From: Apostichopus japonicus | Taxonomy: Eukaryota; Echinodermata; Holothuroidea; Aspidochirotida; Stichopodidae | Reading direction: 5' to 3' | Assembly (NCBI RefSeq): GCF_037975245.1 | Contig: NC_092562.1 | Location: 19,128,054 to 19,192,053 of the forward strand | DNA: 64,000 nucleotides | Shown here: piece by piece, positions 61,401-63,466 of the stretch | How the letters are laid out: every line of letters begins with the position of its first letter | Position numbering within the stretch: the first letter of the stretch is position 1 | Position numbers and translations under genes: made by a program | Notes under the pieces: model-generated | Seen by the model: the letters and a program-made list of their open reading frames with translations, nothing else | Databases searched by the model: none | What the model was told of the DNA's origin: nothing

Positions 61401-63306
61401 ATTTTCTTGCTGACATAGTTTTGTTACTTCCAAGTTAATCACTAAACACTTCCAAATATCTTTCCTACCTTTAACCAGATTTTGTAAAATAAATGCTGTA
61501 TTTAAAATTGTGCCATTTTTTTTCATGTAAAATACAGAATTTCAGTAAACAGTAAATGTGACCTACACTGCCAGAATTTAGTAACTATCTAATCAACTAC
61601 AAGAAATCCAAGATAAAATTATGTTTTTACAAGGACAAAAGAACGCAAGTACCACTACATCATTCTGGAAGGTCCAACTCAGACTCGAAAATAAAAAATA
61701 AAAAAAATGGTTTAATACGATGGTAACATTTTCTACTTTCACTTACTTAACAAGGATGACCTCCATGGGCCTCTTCACAAGTAAGACGCACGGCTTTCTG
61801 AAAGTCGGTTTGGGGTCTTCTCCTCTCTTGATCGAAATCTTACGCCCTTTGGTGATACGAGTTGGGTCTTTCCTGTGAATCAGCTTCTGCGACATGGACA
61901 GTCCAGCTAACTTTTCCTTCAGCTCATTGACAATCTGACAAAACAATAACAAAAAAATACATGAAAATCAACTAAAAAGAGACACAAACCCACCTATCCT
62001 TTGTCTTTTGTATGGCAGAGATCTTTGTGAAGAACCAACCCCCCCCCCCCAAAAAAAAAAGAATCTAAGAAAAAGCTTTCCTTATTTTGCATTTTGCATA
62101 TCATAGTGTAAAGGTTATGTCTGGGAGCTGTCATTCTGTATATCTGTGATGTCATAATGCCACTAGGATTTGAGACCTTTTATTGTTTCTTTCTTTTTAT
62201 TTTCCTATTTCCGGAAACATGTTAACAGCGTTGACACCAAAACCATCGCCATCATCAGGCCACATTTAAGAGCTTCAATATTTTACATTCAACATCTGCA
62301 AAAACCCCATCTCTATGACAGAAAATAAACATCTTGATAAATAAAGAAAAATAAAGCACATGGTCAATCATCGGAAGTATTTTAATATTTAATATTGATA
62401 TCTTTAGTATACTTTAATATTTTCAAATTTGACCTCTAACTAATCACTGTAATTATATGTTTCCTTTACGAAATTCTTATCCTATTTATAAATTTATATT
62501 TATACTGGAATAAATAAAATTTAAAAAAAAATTACGATATCATATTTAGACTTGACCAAGTCTCATGCCTTGGGTGTGAAGGAACATTAAATTTGTGATA
62601 TCTCCCAAATGGAATCAGATTTATTGCAGCTGTTTGGGGGAAGTTTACTCCTGACAGCTATCTCTATCACATAGATCAATAATGATGCCAAGGTGTCCCC
62701 TTGGTTATGCTTATTATAAGTTACATTGACAGTGTAGATTTGTAGTAGAATTCTATCTACAACAGTAACTTAATTCAAGTCCATACGAAACGTAATAACA
62801 ACAAATTTAAACATTCATGGAAGATTTATTTCAAGCAAACCAATTTTCAGGCCCAGAACATCAACATTTGTTGATGATCTTAACAAATCAGGTTTCAGTA
62901 TGTGGCAAAAGTCTAGGCACTAGATTTACTCATTCTACTCACTGGCCGATTGTTTACAACAATATAGATCGATGATATCCATATAAAAACATTCCAGCAG
63001 TCTTCTCAACAGACTCCTGTCACTCTTATATATCGATTCCTGTCTTTTCCAGGCCTAGAAATCACCATTTTTTCCCGTTTTAATGACTCTTCCAGGCTGT
63101 CTAATGGACCACAGAAACCATTCCCCATCTTTCTCTGAACCTCACCTTATAACGGACATATGCGGGAGTACCGCCAAGAAATGCCAACCTTAAGACTACC
63201 ATCAGCCCTTTACAGATGACTCGGATGATGAAGAAAGACGTCGGTGGACTATTTTTGTCTCTGGCGAGATTAAGACAAGAAACAAAAATATCTCCTCGAA
63301 GTACTT
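10271..63306 (-). CDS. SZT2: SZT2 orthologue (KICSTOR scaffold), 46 exons seen, 5' partial
   Basis: Spliced gene read right to left; the N-terminal exons lie beyond the right edge and the stop codon is at 10271-10273. SZT2 is the largest KICSTOR subunit. It links KPTN, ITFG2 and KICS2 to GATOR1 on the lysosome and dampens mTORC1 when amino acids are scarce; loss in vertebrates lowers seizure threshold. Identity rests on many collinear matches to vertebrate SZT2 as I remember it: FIIRVICKG and GGTPAYVRYK in exon 1, YEKMP and HHRRWIWD in exon 3, GFHIAYSQSGII in exon 4, VQYVIFPPH in exon 5, WVEPQCGTIVDSPEGRG in exon 6, LFVTLVCSIKLKSNVGNMPV and PTCLG in exon 12, KWLLKDEI and FVFGPEQSL in exon 15, MPDFWLILKV in exon 17, VCNPLLLP in exon 19. 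About 3,420 codons are visible, so the whole protein should be larger than the roughly 3,400-residue human one, mainly through exons 8 and 16. Confidence 0.97.
10964..11230 (-). CDS. SZT2: SZT2 exon 45
   Basis: Encodes QEISYAEFNVLLESTKRFPL, SLLDNNRQWYENLLTSLRSK and YQSMVVLLTVDFQSNAV. Acceptor CCCACACAG, donor GTG|GTAAGT. Confidence 0.94.
11800..12172 (-). repeat. SZT2: tandem repeat copying the donor end of SZT2 exon 44
   Basis: Units of about 92-99 bp. Each holds a copy of the last ~30 nt of exon 44 with its donor (plus-strand CCTACCT...GCCTTCACTAGTATCTTTCTT), followed by about 65 bp of intron. Copy donors lie near 11,881, 11,977 and 12,069, beside the authentic one at 12,172. A more decayed copy lies near 11,810. 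Confidence 0.93.
12173..12813 (-). CDS. SZT2: SZT2 exon 44, large
   Basis: Encodes APDLYEYLTKHKLAEFFLLN, NVSFIISWDEDEYESSTRPG, then a helical stretch (MLWNKLLEAEGEKTASSKK) with a Lys-rich end DASEDKAE. Notably GC-rich compared with its surroundings. Acceptor CATCTTCAG, donor GAG|GTAAGG. The donor end is tandemly copied in the following intron. Confidence 0.95.
13139..13352 (-). CDS. SZT2: SZT2 exon 43
   Basis: Encodes LGMLFTDECDSFKDLIHLHS, FSYDFHLRTVQEYLSSPEMG and FLSDFIKFFNPIPRFCSNL. HSFSYDFHLR is a hallmark of the SZT2 C-terminal region as I recall it. Acceptor TGTTTCAAG, donor G|GTAAGT. Confidence 0.94.
13353..15083 (-). other. SZT2: intron between SZT2 exons 42 and 43
   Basis: About 1.7 kb AT-rich intron. 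I see no gene in it, only short T and TA runs near 14,783-14,795 and 14,967. Confidence 0.6.
15084..15138 (-). CDS. SZT2: SZT2 exon 42 (short)
   Basis: Encodes LYAFESSRLPRELNINSR. Acceptor GTGTCAG, donor AGA|GTAAGG. Phases fit exons 41 and 43. Confidence 0.8.
15139..16330 (-). other. SZT2: intron between SZT2 exons 41 and 42
   Basis: Holds a plus-strand open frame of 101 codons (15,415-15,720) without recognisable domains; I treat it as chance. Includes a short direct repeat, ACAGCGCCTTCGG and ACAGCGCCCTCGG, near 15,803-15,831. Confidence 0.5.
16331..16405 (-). CDS. SZT2: SZT2 exon 41
   Basis: Encodes LTSRHGKEGQLPEGRGRRVR and TASV. The donor AG|GTATAT keeps the frame into exon 42. Two other GT sites (GTAAGA inside the exon, GTATGA at 16275) break it. 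Acceptor GCTTCAG. Confidence 0.75.
16953..17284 (-). CDS. SZT2: SZT2 exon 40
   Basis: Encodes VDTLETLKQQSRLLTHCATP, ILFSPLWRKQVLADDDCEPI and RYTFLQQYIQYLTMKRFHQI. Acceptor TGTCACAG, donor CG|GTAATA. Confidence 0.92.
17831..17901 (-). CDS. SZT2: SZT2 exon 39 (short)
   Basis: Encodes VQNKLRNLFFIWQQKKRSYQ and PIS. Acceptor GATTCAG, donor AGT|GTAAGA. The 33-bp AT satellite lies in the intron 5' of it. Confidence 0.88.
17995..19335 (+). repeat. AT satellite, about 33-bp unit with internal 14-bp palindrome
   Basis: Some 35-40 units around TTTACACATAATATGATATA followed by ATGTTATATAACA. The 14-mer ATGTTATATAACAT is a perfect palindrome and occurs in most units in the left part. Units become shorter and more diverged to the right. 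Lies in the intron between SZT2 exons 38 and 39. Confidence 0.95.
18678..18845. mobile_element. palindromic MITE-like hairpin inside the AT satellite
   Basis: About 165 bp forming a near-complete inverted repeat. Outer arms ACAAATAATGAATGG and CCATTCATTATTTGT; inner arms TGTTCCATTCAAC and GTTGAATGGAACA, around a TCGGCTGCGCCTC centre. It interrupts the satellite, which resumes on both sides. No coding capacity. Confidence 0.85.
19646..19916 (-). CDS. SZT2: SZT2 exon 38
   Basis: Encodes EDNPFCKSMGEIDSLVKQLV, HAILPPFDETMAIGKIPRPL and HYNAWRDPVLRHGAQLQEVC. Acceptor TTGATCAG. The donor G|GTTCGT is weak but is the only one that keeps the frame into exon 39. Confidence 0.87.
20514..20678 (-). CDS. 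SZT2: SZT2 exon 37
   Basis: Encodes FTLYTYNWSLELVQSFRDFF, HRLIMWHNSRSHLMDCLVMQ and KMGLYHHKPFGDTGQ. The WHN-R-HL--L--QKMGL-HH pattern is strongly conserved in this family as I recall it. Acceptor TTTCTAG, donor CAG|GTGGGT. Confidence 0.94.
20679..21500 (-). other. SZT2: intron between SZT2 exons 36 and 37
   Basis: Includes small local duplications (GTCTGACAATGAAGTCTG twice near 20,735-20,775; CATCTTGGCAA and GTGGCCTGG words near 20,941-21,040). No gene seen. Confidence 0.6.
21501..21652 (-). CDS. SZT2: SZT2 exon 36
   Basis: Encodes RKSYQQFSPCDLSAQSARDD, SRLLALKGNSQSLHLVPRQR and LFLLYIIDKQ. The acceptor ATAAAAG is preceded by a long T run. Donor CAG|GTGAGA. Confidence 0.91.
21653..22611 (-). 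other. SZT2: intron between SZT2 exons 35 and 36
   Basis: AT-rich. A weak tRNA-like B-box word on the minus strand (GGTTTGAATCC, about 22,287-22,297) suggests an old SINE fragment. Otherwise nothing. Confidence 0.45.
22612..22777 (-). CDS. SZT2: SZT2 exon 35
   Basis: Encodes KNRFASTQGQQGSIPKPGNQ, SFVLIGRNVHQWRYSLDYNL and SEEETKAPNLTNPQ. Acceptor TTTTCATAG, donor A|GTAAGT. Confidence 0.91.
22935..23150 (+). repeat. degenerate tandem repeat, about 50-55 bp unit
   Basis: Four diverging units around TATCCTATTAGCCTACAT and GCATTCATGTA in the intron between SZT2 exons 34 and 35. The first two are most alike. Confidence 0.85.
23529..23698 (-). CDS. SZT2: SZT2 exon 34
   Basis: Encodes ICSIQKMTKCVQSRFSVDLV, LFALIKKLPQVCSDTSFKLF and RNTSKGYELYQPATPK. 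Acceptor CATTTCAG, donor AAG|GTAACT. Confidence 0.91.
23836..23952 (+). repeat. CCCTGTCCCTAT simple repeat
   Basis: C-rich pyrimidine tract of CCCTGTCCCTATGCC-type units in the intron between exons 33 and 34. Confidence 0.9.
24003..24153 (-). CDS. SZT2: SZT2 exon 33
   Basis: Encodes EPSWQAREHERRYNEELNRQ and NVTKKWLEFEINS. Charged helix. Acceptor CTTCCTCAG, donor A|GTAAGT. Confidence 0.9.
24589..24783 (-). CDS. SZT2: SZT2 exon 32
   Basis: Ser/Thr/Pro-rich linker: RSTGSTPKSSSISSVDSASK through SPTKPMSTETSPRISSRE. Acceptor GATCAG, donor GAG|GTAAAG. Likely disordered and phosphorylatable. Confidence 0.87.
25220..25316 (-). CDS. SZT2: SZT2 exon 31, boundaries uncertain
   Basis: Encodes FFIQEFLNTEYIRLAANS, in frame throughout. 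The long form (acceptor CTTAACTTAG at 25316) needs a 2-nt phase from upstream. A short form (acceptor after CATCCAAGAG, end 25264) is phase-consistent with exons 29 and 30. The strong donor G|GTAAGG at 25225 breaks the frame into exon 32, while the weaker AAG|GTGACG at 25220 keeps it. Confidence 0.5.
25317..26939 (-). other. SZT2: intron between SZT2 exons 30 and 31
   Basis: AT-rich with short C, A and CAA runs (near 25,330, 25,700 and 26,092). No convincing exon, though the phase problem around exons 30-31 leaves room for one. Confidence 0.5.
26940..26996 (-). CDS. SZT2: SZT2 exon 30, boundaries uncertain
   Basis: The clear donor AAG|GTAAGT at 26939/26940 marks an exon. In phase 0 after exon 29 it reads PRSAEPSQPPATHPVKIVK. 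In the phase demanded by the long form of exon 31 it would read SLDLPSLRSPRQRILSKSS. The acceptor GTACAG lacks a good pyrimidine tract, and GCAG near 26972 is an alternative. Confidence 0.5.
28551..28968 (+). repeat. tandem duplication of about 180 bp with 50-bp spacer
   Basis: 28,551-28,733 and 28,785-28,968 align along most of their length (shared blocks CATGCTTACATCCAAATAAC, AAAGCCACCAAAAGCATTTT, GAAAGATGGTGACCACAAAC). They differ by scattered substitutions and small indels. Confidence 0.9.
29215..29995. repeat. cluster of ATGAATATTCAT palindromes
   Basis: The 12-bp palindrome or a one-base variant occurs near 29,217, 29,766, 29,962 and 29,984, with further copies at about 8,156, 33,450 and 54,960. 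Confidence 0.7.
31250..31900 (+). repeat. degenerate repeat around TTACAGTTTG...ATCAACATGAATATGATT
   Basis: Four to five diverged units of roughly 100-130 bp sharing words such as AACATGATTAAAGCA, TAGCTGTTA and GTGTGCACAGCT. Intron of SZT2. Confidence 0.6.
32940..33480 (+). repeat. tandem duplication, about 270-bp unit
   Basis: 32,942-33,205 and 33,212-33,478 share CCCAAGATTGCCTCCTGTTC, AATGTTTCTAGATAATTGCT and TTATCGTAGTTTTCTTCAG in the same order. Confidence 0.9.
34652..34795 (+). repeat. short tandem repeat, TTGCATGTAACA unit of 24-26 bp
   Basis: Six units alternating TTGCATGTAACACCGTGTGT and TTGCATGTAACACTGTATAC types. Confidence 0.88.
35203..35272 (+). repeat. G-rich 20-bp tandem repeat
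   Basis: Three copies of TTGTGGGTGTCAGAGGGGG-type units ending in a long G run. On the plus strand it has G-quadruplex-like spacing. Confidence 0.88.
35797..35870 (-). CDS. SZT2: SZT2 exon 29 (short)
   Basis: Encodes LRAELFRKMGPSSSPVVPQT and VPMK. Acceptor GGTTCACAG, donor AAG|GTTAGT, phase out 0. The following intron is the longest in the gene (8.8 kb), and a small exon could be missed there. Confidence 0.83.
36135..36565 (+). repeat. minisatellite around CCTTTGCACTATAATTCCAC
   Basis: About 12 irregular units of 25-40 bp containing TTGCACTTTCTTTGTCCTTT and CACTATAATTCCACTATCC, in the intron between SZT2 exons 28 and 29. Confidence 0.92.
36638..36850 (-). CDS. SZT2: SZT2 exon 28
   Basis: Encodes PTFLIQFNIWERGNADIANL, ITKLEGAVHHALCDVIMEYR and ILTAPLASLPSEV. 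The helical segment with HHALCDVIMEYR is typical of the SZT2 C-terminal half. Acceptor GTCGCAG, donor G|GTAAGT. Confidence 0.92.
36851..38080 (-). other. SZT2: intron between SZT2 exons 27 and 28
   Basis: Contains a C run at about 37,430-37,441 and a T/C-rich dispersed repeat toward its exon 27 side. No exon seen, although the weak donor of exon 27 means a tiny missed exon is possible. Confidence 0.5.
37790..38085 (+). mobile_element. dispersed repeat, copy 1 (abuts SZT2 exon 27)
   Basis: T/C-rich stretch ending AATCCTGCTGGGATCTAATC, GTCAGGCCCTCTTACTTATAC. The end aligns with the end of the copy at 43.13-43.39 kb (GATCTTGCTAGGATCGAAAC, GTCAGGCC...CACTTATAC). No coding capacity seen. Confidence 0.6.
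38090..38386 (-). CDS. SZT2: SZT2 exon 27
   Basis: Encodes IACIIASVVDGKSRQINWQS, GQWTHVDFQQLTSTKEYQPS and LIYGRVISDNLFHDK. Acceptor CCTTCAG. The donor in phase with exon 28 is the weak C|GTGTGT. A stronger GTAAGA 10 nt further on (exon end 38080) would break the frame. The donor side abuts a dispersed repeat. Confidence 0.85.
39034..39292 (-). CDS. SZT2: SZT2 exon 26
   Basis: Encodes FIQPPDKAPSRTVQFTIPLW, YIYAIGFYLQQNLLEILYIP and SSFLLDKDIFLYNRPHRAGG. Acceptor TTTTTCCAG, donor G|GTCAGT. Confidence 0.93.
39653..39770 (+). repeat. three copies of a 40-43 bp unit
   Basis: Units CTAGCATAAAACCCCCAAAT followed by CACATATGTATAATGTACTT, in the intron between SZT2 exons 25 and 26. Confidence 0.88.
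39978..40102 (-). CDS. SZT2: SZT2 exon 25
   Basis: Encodes LEIHRDLISLLQKRLDQVTL and DVIKDMLDKNAMSRLTPGDV, ending in Q. The LTP-DV-Q-FIQ junction with exon 26 is a conserved SZT2 feature as I recall it. Acceptor GCTTTCAG, donor CAG|GTGCCG. Confidence 0.92.
40560..40656 (-). CDS. SZT2: SZT2 exon 24
   Basis: Encodes ADSGRDSLSESLKMAANLNR and SILVTVYGLTTP. Acceptor CTTGTAG, donor G|GTGAGT. Joins exon 25 to read TTPGLEIHRD. Confidence 0.9.
41203..41261 (-). CDS. SZT2: SZT2 exon 23 (short)
   Basis: Encodes SRVPSFQNLVTDEDSVSNM. Acceptor GATTACAG, donor ATG|GTGAGT. Recovered from splice signals and phase because it is too short to stand out as an ORF. Confidence 0.85.
41572..41666 (-). CDS. SZT2: SZT2 exon 22
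   Basis: Ser/Thr-rich linker, LSEQSGMSQPTSSRTSLTSD through PVSEPGSSQ. Acceptor TAATTCAG, donor G|GTATGT. Phases fit. Confidence 0.9.
42573..42672 (-). CDS. SZT2: SZT2 exon 21
   Basis: Encodes MQAVKAAMDAFAISNRSDLY and VVKDDSEEVFYI. Acceptor TTCTTCCAG, donor AG|GTAGGT. Joins exon 22 to read FYIRLSEQSG. Confidence 0.93.
42673..43921 (-). other. SZT2: intron between SZT2 exons 20 and 21
   Basis: About 1.25 kb. Apart from the dispersed repeat at 43.13-43.40 kb and an AACAAAACAAGAC-type A-rich run near 43,675, I see nothing. Confidence 0.55.
43130..43400 (+). mobile_element. dispersed repeat, copy 2
   Basis: Same family and orientation as the copy ending at 38,085: T/C-rich body, then GATCTTGCTAGGATCGAAAC and GTCAGGCC...CTTATAC. 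Lies in the intron between exons 20 and 21. A plus-strand open frame here is part of the repeat. Confidence 0.6.
43922..44074 (-). CDS. SZT2: SZT2 exon 20
   Basis: Encodes DANVHEERDYLAARLDFDPG, then HFACDEQWRGHLVVHPRLPS and a glycine-rich end (RKGGGKVSG). HFACD...HPRL is a recognisable SZT2 motif. Donor G|GTAAGC. Confidence 0.93.
44340..44460 (-). CDS. SZT2: SZT2 exon 19
   Basis: Encodes RLLLIDLFDSKVCNPLLLP and DEENWNKDDYIRRSHGRIP, matching vertebrate RLLLQDLHDSHVCNSLLV. The acceptor CTTTCTTAG sits just 3' of the repeated acceptor-like array at 44,510-44,915. Donor G|GTAAGT. Confidence 0.94.
44510..44915 (-). repeat. 18-bp minisatellite upstream of the SZT2 exon 19 acceptor
   Basis: About 22 units of AGTATGTCTACAGGAAAT (plus sense). 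On the gene's own strand each typical unit reads ACTATTTCCTGTAGACAT, resembling a splice acceptor. The 18-bp period is a multiple of three, so long artefactual ORFs run through it on both strands. Confidence 0.94.
45472..45565 (-). CDS. SZT2: SZT2 exon 18
   Basis: Encodes DRGDQVRLEAQKEIFNEVGE and AIKKTTRLVSQ, the counterpart of the vertebrate LLVRRVGEICREVNQ helix. Acceptor CGTTTCAG, donor CAG|GTATGT. Confidence 0.92.
45950..46540 (-). repeat. SZT2: tandem repeat copying the donor end of SZT2 exon 17
   Basis: Units of 100-101 bp. Each has the last ~39 nt of exon 17 with the donor CG|GTGAGT, then about 60 bp of intron. Intact donor copies sit at 46,101, 46,202, 46,303 and 46,404 (plus-strand ACTCAC), with a mutated one at 46,001. 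The authentic one is at 46,535-46,540. A 30-bp sub-duplication (GACATCGTAGACTATTCTAT) lies between the last copy and the exon. Confidence 0.96.
46541..46712 (-). CDS. SZT2: SZT2 exon 17
   Basis: Encodes FADSHVFSEDDFNAKHKMPD and FWLILKVQEDREELENENYK, ending MNMYFHT. MPDFWLILKVQEDR matches vertebrate LPDFWLIVRVLQDR. The donor CG|GTGAGT is followed in frame by TGA. The last 39 nt plus the donor are tandemly copied downstream. Confidence 0.95.
46953..48432 (-). CDS. SZT2: SZT2 exon 16, very large (493 codons)
   Basis: Begins AFEEIKVTGYKLNKIHEHYY, the conserved continuation of exon 15. The remaining roughly 470 residues are Ser, Glu, Asp, Gly and Thr rich with almost no hydrophobic blocks, so probably disordered. 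It contains many SP and TP sites such as FTPPSPQRHSG and FSPRERLSR. Ends SLTEYDEE at G|GTAGGT. The corresponding vertebrate region is much shorter as I remember it. Confidence 0.94.
48657..48842 (-). CDS. SZT2: SZT2 exon 15
   Basis: Encodes IKWLLKDEIASARRHIFPV, HVCNSLNNKTCLYEQVDLKF and VFGPEQSLSEFVK, matching vertebrate IRWLLEDEMVGALRR and FVFGPERSLTQF. Acceptor CTTCACAG, donor AAG|GTAAAA. Confidence 0.95.
49241..49322 (-). CDS. SZT2: SZT2 exon 14
   Basis: Encodes LNTDFVDDSLKTLPDHQKAA and IQATQDE. The phase-2 start joins exon 13 as YD-D-LNTD. Acceptor ATTTTCAG, donor GAG|GTAACA. Confidence 0.9.
49555..49720 (-). mobile_element. tRNA-derived SINE-like copy
   Basis: On the minus strand GGCCAAGTGGATAGAGGC resembles a pol III A box and GTTCGGGGTTTGATACCC a B box, spaced as in a Ser/Leu-type tRNA. 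A tail follows with TTTTTCATCCAAGAGCATTC. The tRNA fold looks imperfect. Confidence 0.6.
49930..50353 (-). repeat. SZT2: tandem repeat copying the donor end of SZT2 exon 13
   Basis: Units of about 146-155 bp. Each contains ~50 nt of the exon 13 end (plus-strand CTCATCATATTCAGAGACTG, ATAAGAG-TTTAGTCCACTTC) with the donor ACTTAC at 50,047 and 50,193. The authentic one is at 50,348-50,353. A further copy of the intronic half only lies at about 49,950-50,040. Confidence 0.95.
50354..50615 (-). CDS. SZT2: SZT2 exon 13
   Basis: Encodes VLLDCLESPEERITLGDLHL and TLDLICLTLPPDFDVCTPYD, then an acidic tail ending SVSEYD. The acceptor is AAAAATAG and the donor GA|GTAAGT. The donor end of this exon has been tandemly copied into the following intron. 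Reading through the donor gives TAA immediately. Confidence 0.94.
50616..51266 (-). other. SZT2: intron between SZT2 exons 12 and 13
   Basis: AT-rich. A small cluster of GACATCACATCA words lies near 51,190-51,235. No gene seen. Confidence 0.6.
51267..51506 (-). CDS. SZT2: SZT2 exon 12
   Basis: Encodes EEEISPLFVTLVCSIKLKSN and then VGNMPVQTIPTCLG, matching vertebrate LPPLFLHLTCSVRLRG and LPTCLGQVL. Acceptor AATTTCAG, donor G|GTGAGC. Confidence 0.95.
51660..51850 (+). repeat. TA-rich simple repeat
   Basis: Runs of ATATATATA mixed with ATAGACATATATA words in the intron between SZT2 exons 11 and 12. Confidence 0.9.
51905..52145 (+). mobile_element. tRNA-derived SINE-like copy (Gly-type head)
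   Basis: GTTAGCTCAGTGGTTAACGC fits a pol III A box and ACTTCGAGTCCC a B box. The anticodon-loop region GTGCCTTCCAATCATAAGG resembles tRNA-Gly(TCC), but the stem is imperfect. A body follows with CATGGACGTTAAATATGAA and a hairpin (GTTCCTGCTTGCAGGAGG). Confidence 0.75.
52385..52529 (-). CDS. SZT2: SZT2 exon 11
   Basis: Poorly conserved Ser/Thr/Glu-rich linker, DRQYSSQSQPTTQDEVETSG through PPHVENTS. Acceptor ATTTTCAG, donor G|GTATGT. Phases 0 and 1 fit both neighbours. Confidence 0.87.
52585..53190 (+). repeat. AT-rich array of 12-15 bp units
   Basis: About 40 units of AATAATAGTATCAC and AATAATATCAC types, in the intron between SZT2 exons 10 and 11. The mix of the two unit types is irregular. 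Confidence 0.94.
53695..53965 (-). CDS. SZT2: SZT2 exon 10
   Basis: Encodes LEDKDAKISEGNETTISEE and then the conserved AGLHSLIKNKFTEIMGRHF and NYWFHTLHDYDDCFL, the counterpart of vertebrate [20 protein letters not shown]. Donor TTG|GTAAGA. Confidence 0.93.
53966..54988 (-). other. SZT2: intron between SZT2 exons 9 and 10
   Basis: About 1 kb AT-rich intron. Nothing recognised beyond one ATGAATATTCAT palindrome near 54,961. Confidence 0.6.
54989..55098 (-). CDS. SZT2: SZT2 exon 9
   Basis: Acidic linker starting MEEENEKNDSHRRQ directly after TTATTAG; this ATG is internal to the protein. Ends DDQTQE at AG|GTTAGT. Phase in 0, out 2, fitting both neighbours. Confidence 0.88.
55385..55433. repeat. 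palindrome-rich CTAGTCTAGACA repeat
   Basis: Three to four copies of ACTAGTCTAGAC, each holding the palindromes ACTAGT and TCTAGA, in the intron between SZT2 exons 8 and 9. Confidence 0.88.
55652..56817 (-). CDS. SZT2: SZT2 exon 8, large (388 codons)
   Basis: Begins with GFQYPKPNETLFSLLLSS, and continues through KIPRWTCFVRGSVSENVML, the equivalent of vertebrate PQWRCYARLVNPQHVFL. A low-complexity basic and acidic patch rich in R, K, S and E follows (residues about 180-235 of the exon, including RRKRHRKSKR). The end is conserved: SLHEIDITNYVQAVCGHVRE, matching LLQEIDITPFLLALCGH. Donor GTG|GTGAGT at phase 0; acceptor CTCTTCCAG. Confidence 0.95.
57453..57678 (-). CDS. SZT2: SZT2 exon 7
   Basis: Starts LYPSDDEIVHTLLSYEHL after CTGGACAG. 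Ends LIPKCRQLELICSTFLD at G|GTTAGT, matching the vertebrate HFDLMGLLPQCQQLQMF region. Confidence 0.93.
57679..58751 (-). other. SZT2: intron between SZT2 exons 6 and 7
   Basis: About 1.1 kb AT-rich. A G-rich run at about 58,054-58,075. No gene seen. Confidence 0.6.
58752..58908 (-). CDS. SZT2: SZT2 exon 6
   Basis: Encodes LQLITECWVEPQCGTIVDSP and then EGRGLFDGQQYMNVPDL, the counterpart of vertebrate NLVTEVWVEPQYGRV. Donor TTG|GTGAGT, phase 0. Confidence 0.93.
58909..59572 (-). other. SZT2: intron between SZT2 exons 5 and 6
   Basis: Short C run at about 59,349-59,367; otherwise AT-rich with no feature recognised. Confidence 0.6.
59573..59838 (-). CDS. SZT2: SZT2 exon 5
   Basis: The first two thirds are very acidic (SSDGDADSDVEDGDDDKSE), followed by the conserved block KCLVQYVIFPPHVKTLAKL. 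Acceptor ATTGCAG, donor GA|GTAAGT. Confidence 0.93.
60240..60596 (+). repeat. higher-order tandem repeat, 2 x 60 bp = 120 bp
   Basis: Six 60-bp units around GGTAAATTACAGGATTTGTT and CCCTGAGGTCAATT. They alternate between two types, giving a 120-bp higher-order period. One type carries AGGTCAATTGAGGTCAA, an AGGTCA direct repeat with 4-bp spacing. Confidence 0.94.
60281..60536 (+). promoter_or_regulatory. three DR4-type nuclear-receptor-like sites, 120 bp apart
   Basis: AGGTCA-n4-AGGTCA occurs exactly at 60,281-60,296 and 60,521-60,536, and with one change (AGGTGA) at 60,401-60,416. DR4 is the classic arrangement for thyroid-hormone-receptor and LXR-type heterodimers. Function here is not shown and the spacing comes from the repeat. 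Confidence 0.35.
60717..60795 (-). CDS. SZT2: SZT2 exon 4
   Basis: A short exon encoding FKLQQGFHIAYSQSGIISF and ITELNLQ, close to vertebrate RLSEGFHFACSGEGIINM. Acceptor CCATCAG, donor CAG|GTAAGA. The intron 3' of it holds the 120-bp repeat with AGGTCA direct repeats. Confidence 0.93.
60960..61166 (-). CDS. SZT2: SZT2 exon 3
   Basis: Encodes YEKMPSGFTDLKLSS, then VPVYMNRGPDKSLNRLACYL and HHRRWIWDAQGDQQ, and ends VLSVLT. It matches the vertebrate order YEKLP...LSRYLYHQRWLW...ILTEV. The donor AG|GTACAT leaves phase 2. Confidence 0.94.
61167..61746 (-). other. SZT2: intron between SZT2 exons 2 and 3
   Basis: Contains a CA-rich stretch (61,200-61,400) and an inverted arrangement of GTCCCC words at 61,270-61,345. 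No gene seen. Confidence 0.55.
61747..61934 (-). CDS. SZT2: SZT2 exon 2
   Basis: Starts IVNELKEKLAGLS after TTTTGTCAG and ends VLLVKRPMEVILVK at AA|GTAAGT. The middle is basic (HRKDPTRITKGRKISIKRG). Phase in 0, out 2, matching both neighbours. Confidence 0.93.
61935..63145 (-). other. SZT2: intron between SZT2 exons 1 and 2
   Basis: C run at 62,038-62,050 followed by an A run; otherwise AT-rich with nothing recognised. Confidence 0.55.
63146..63306 (-). CDS. SZT2: SZT2 exon 1 of those visible
   Basis: Encodes a segment ending GGTPAYVRYK, the counterpart of the vertebrate stretch with FYMVRIISKAP. The donor is AAG|GTGAGG. The acceptor TTTTGTAG is my choice; it leaves a 1-nt phase. No further upstream exon is visible between here and position 64000. 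Confidence 0.82.
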
Positions 63307-63377
63307 CTACAAAATCGCTTCGTTTAAAGTTTATAGTTAATGTCACACATGTTACTTTCCTTTGGACAAAACACAAT

Positions 63378-63445
63378 ACACCTGGTTGCAGTCATTTTTT
63401 TAAATTTAGGTTTTTTTTTTTTATACACCCGGTTGCAGTCATAAC
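63378..63445 (+). repeat. short direct repeat flanking a T run
   Basis: ACACCTGGTTGCAGTCAT and ACACCCGGTTGCAGTCAT flank a T-rich spacer just outside the TIR element. Confidence 0.8.
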
Positions 63446-63466
63446 AAATCGATCAAACTCTTTGAA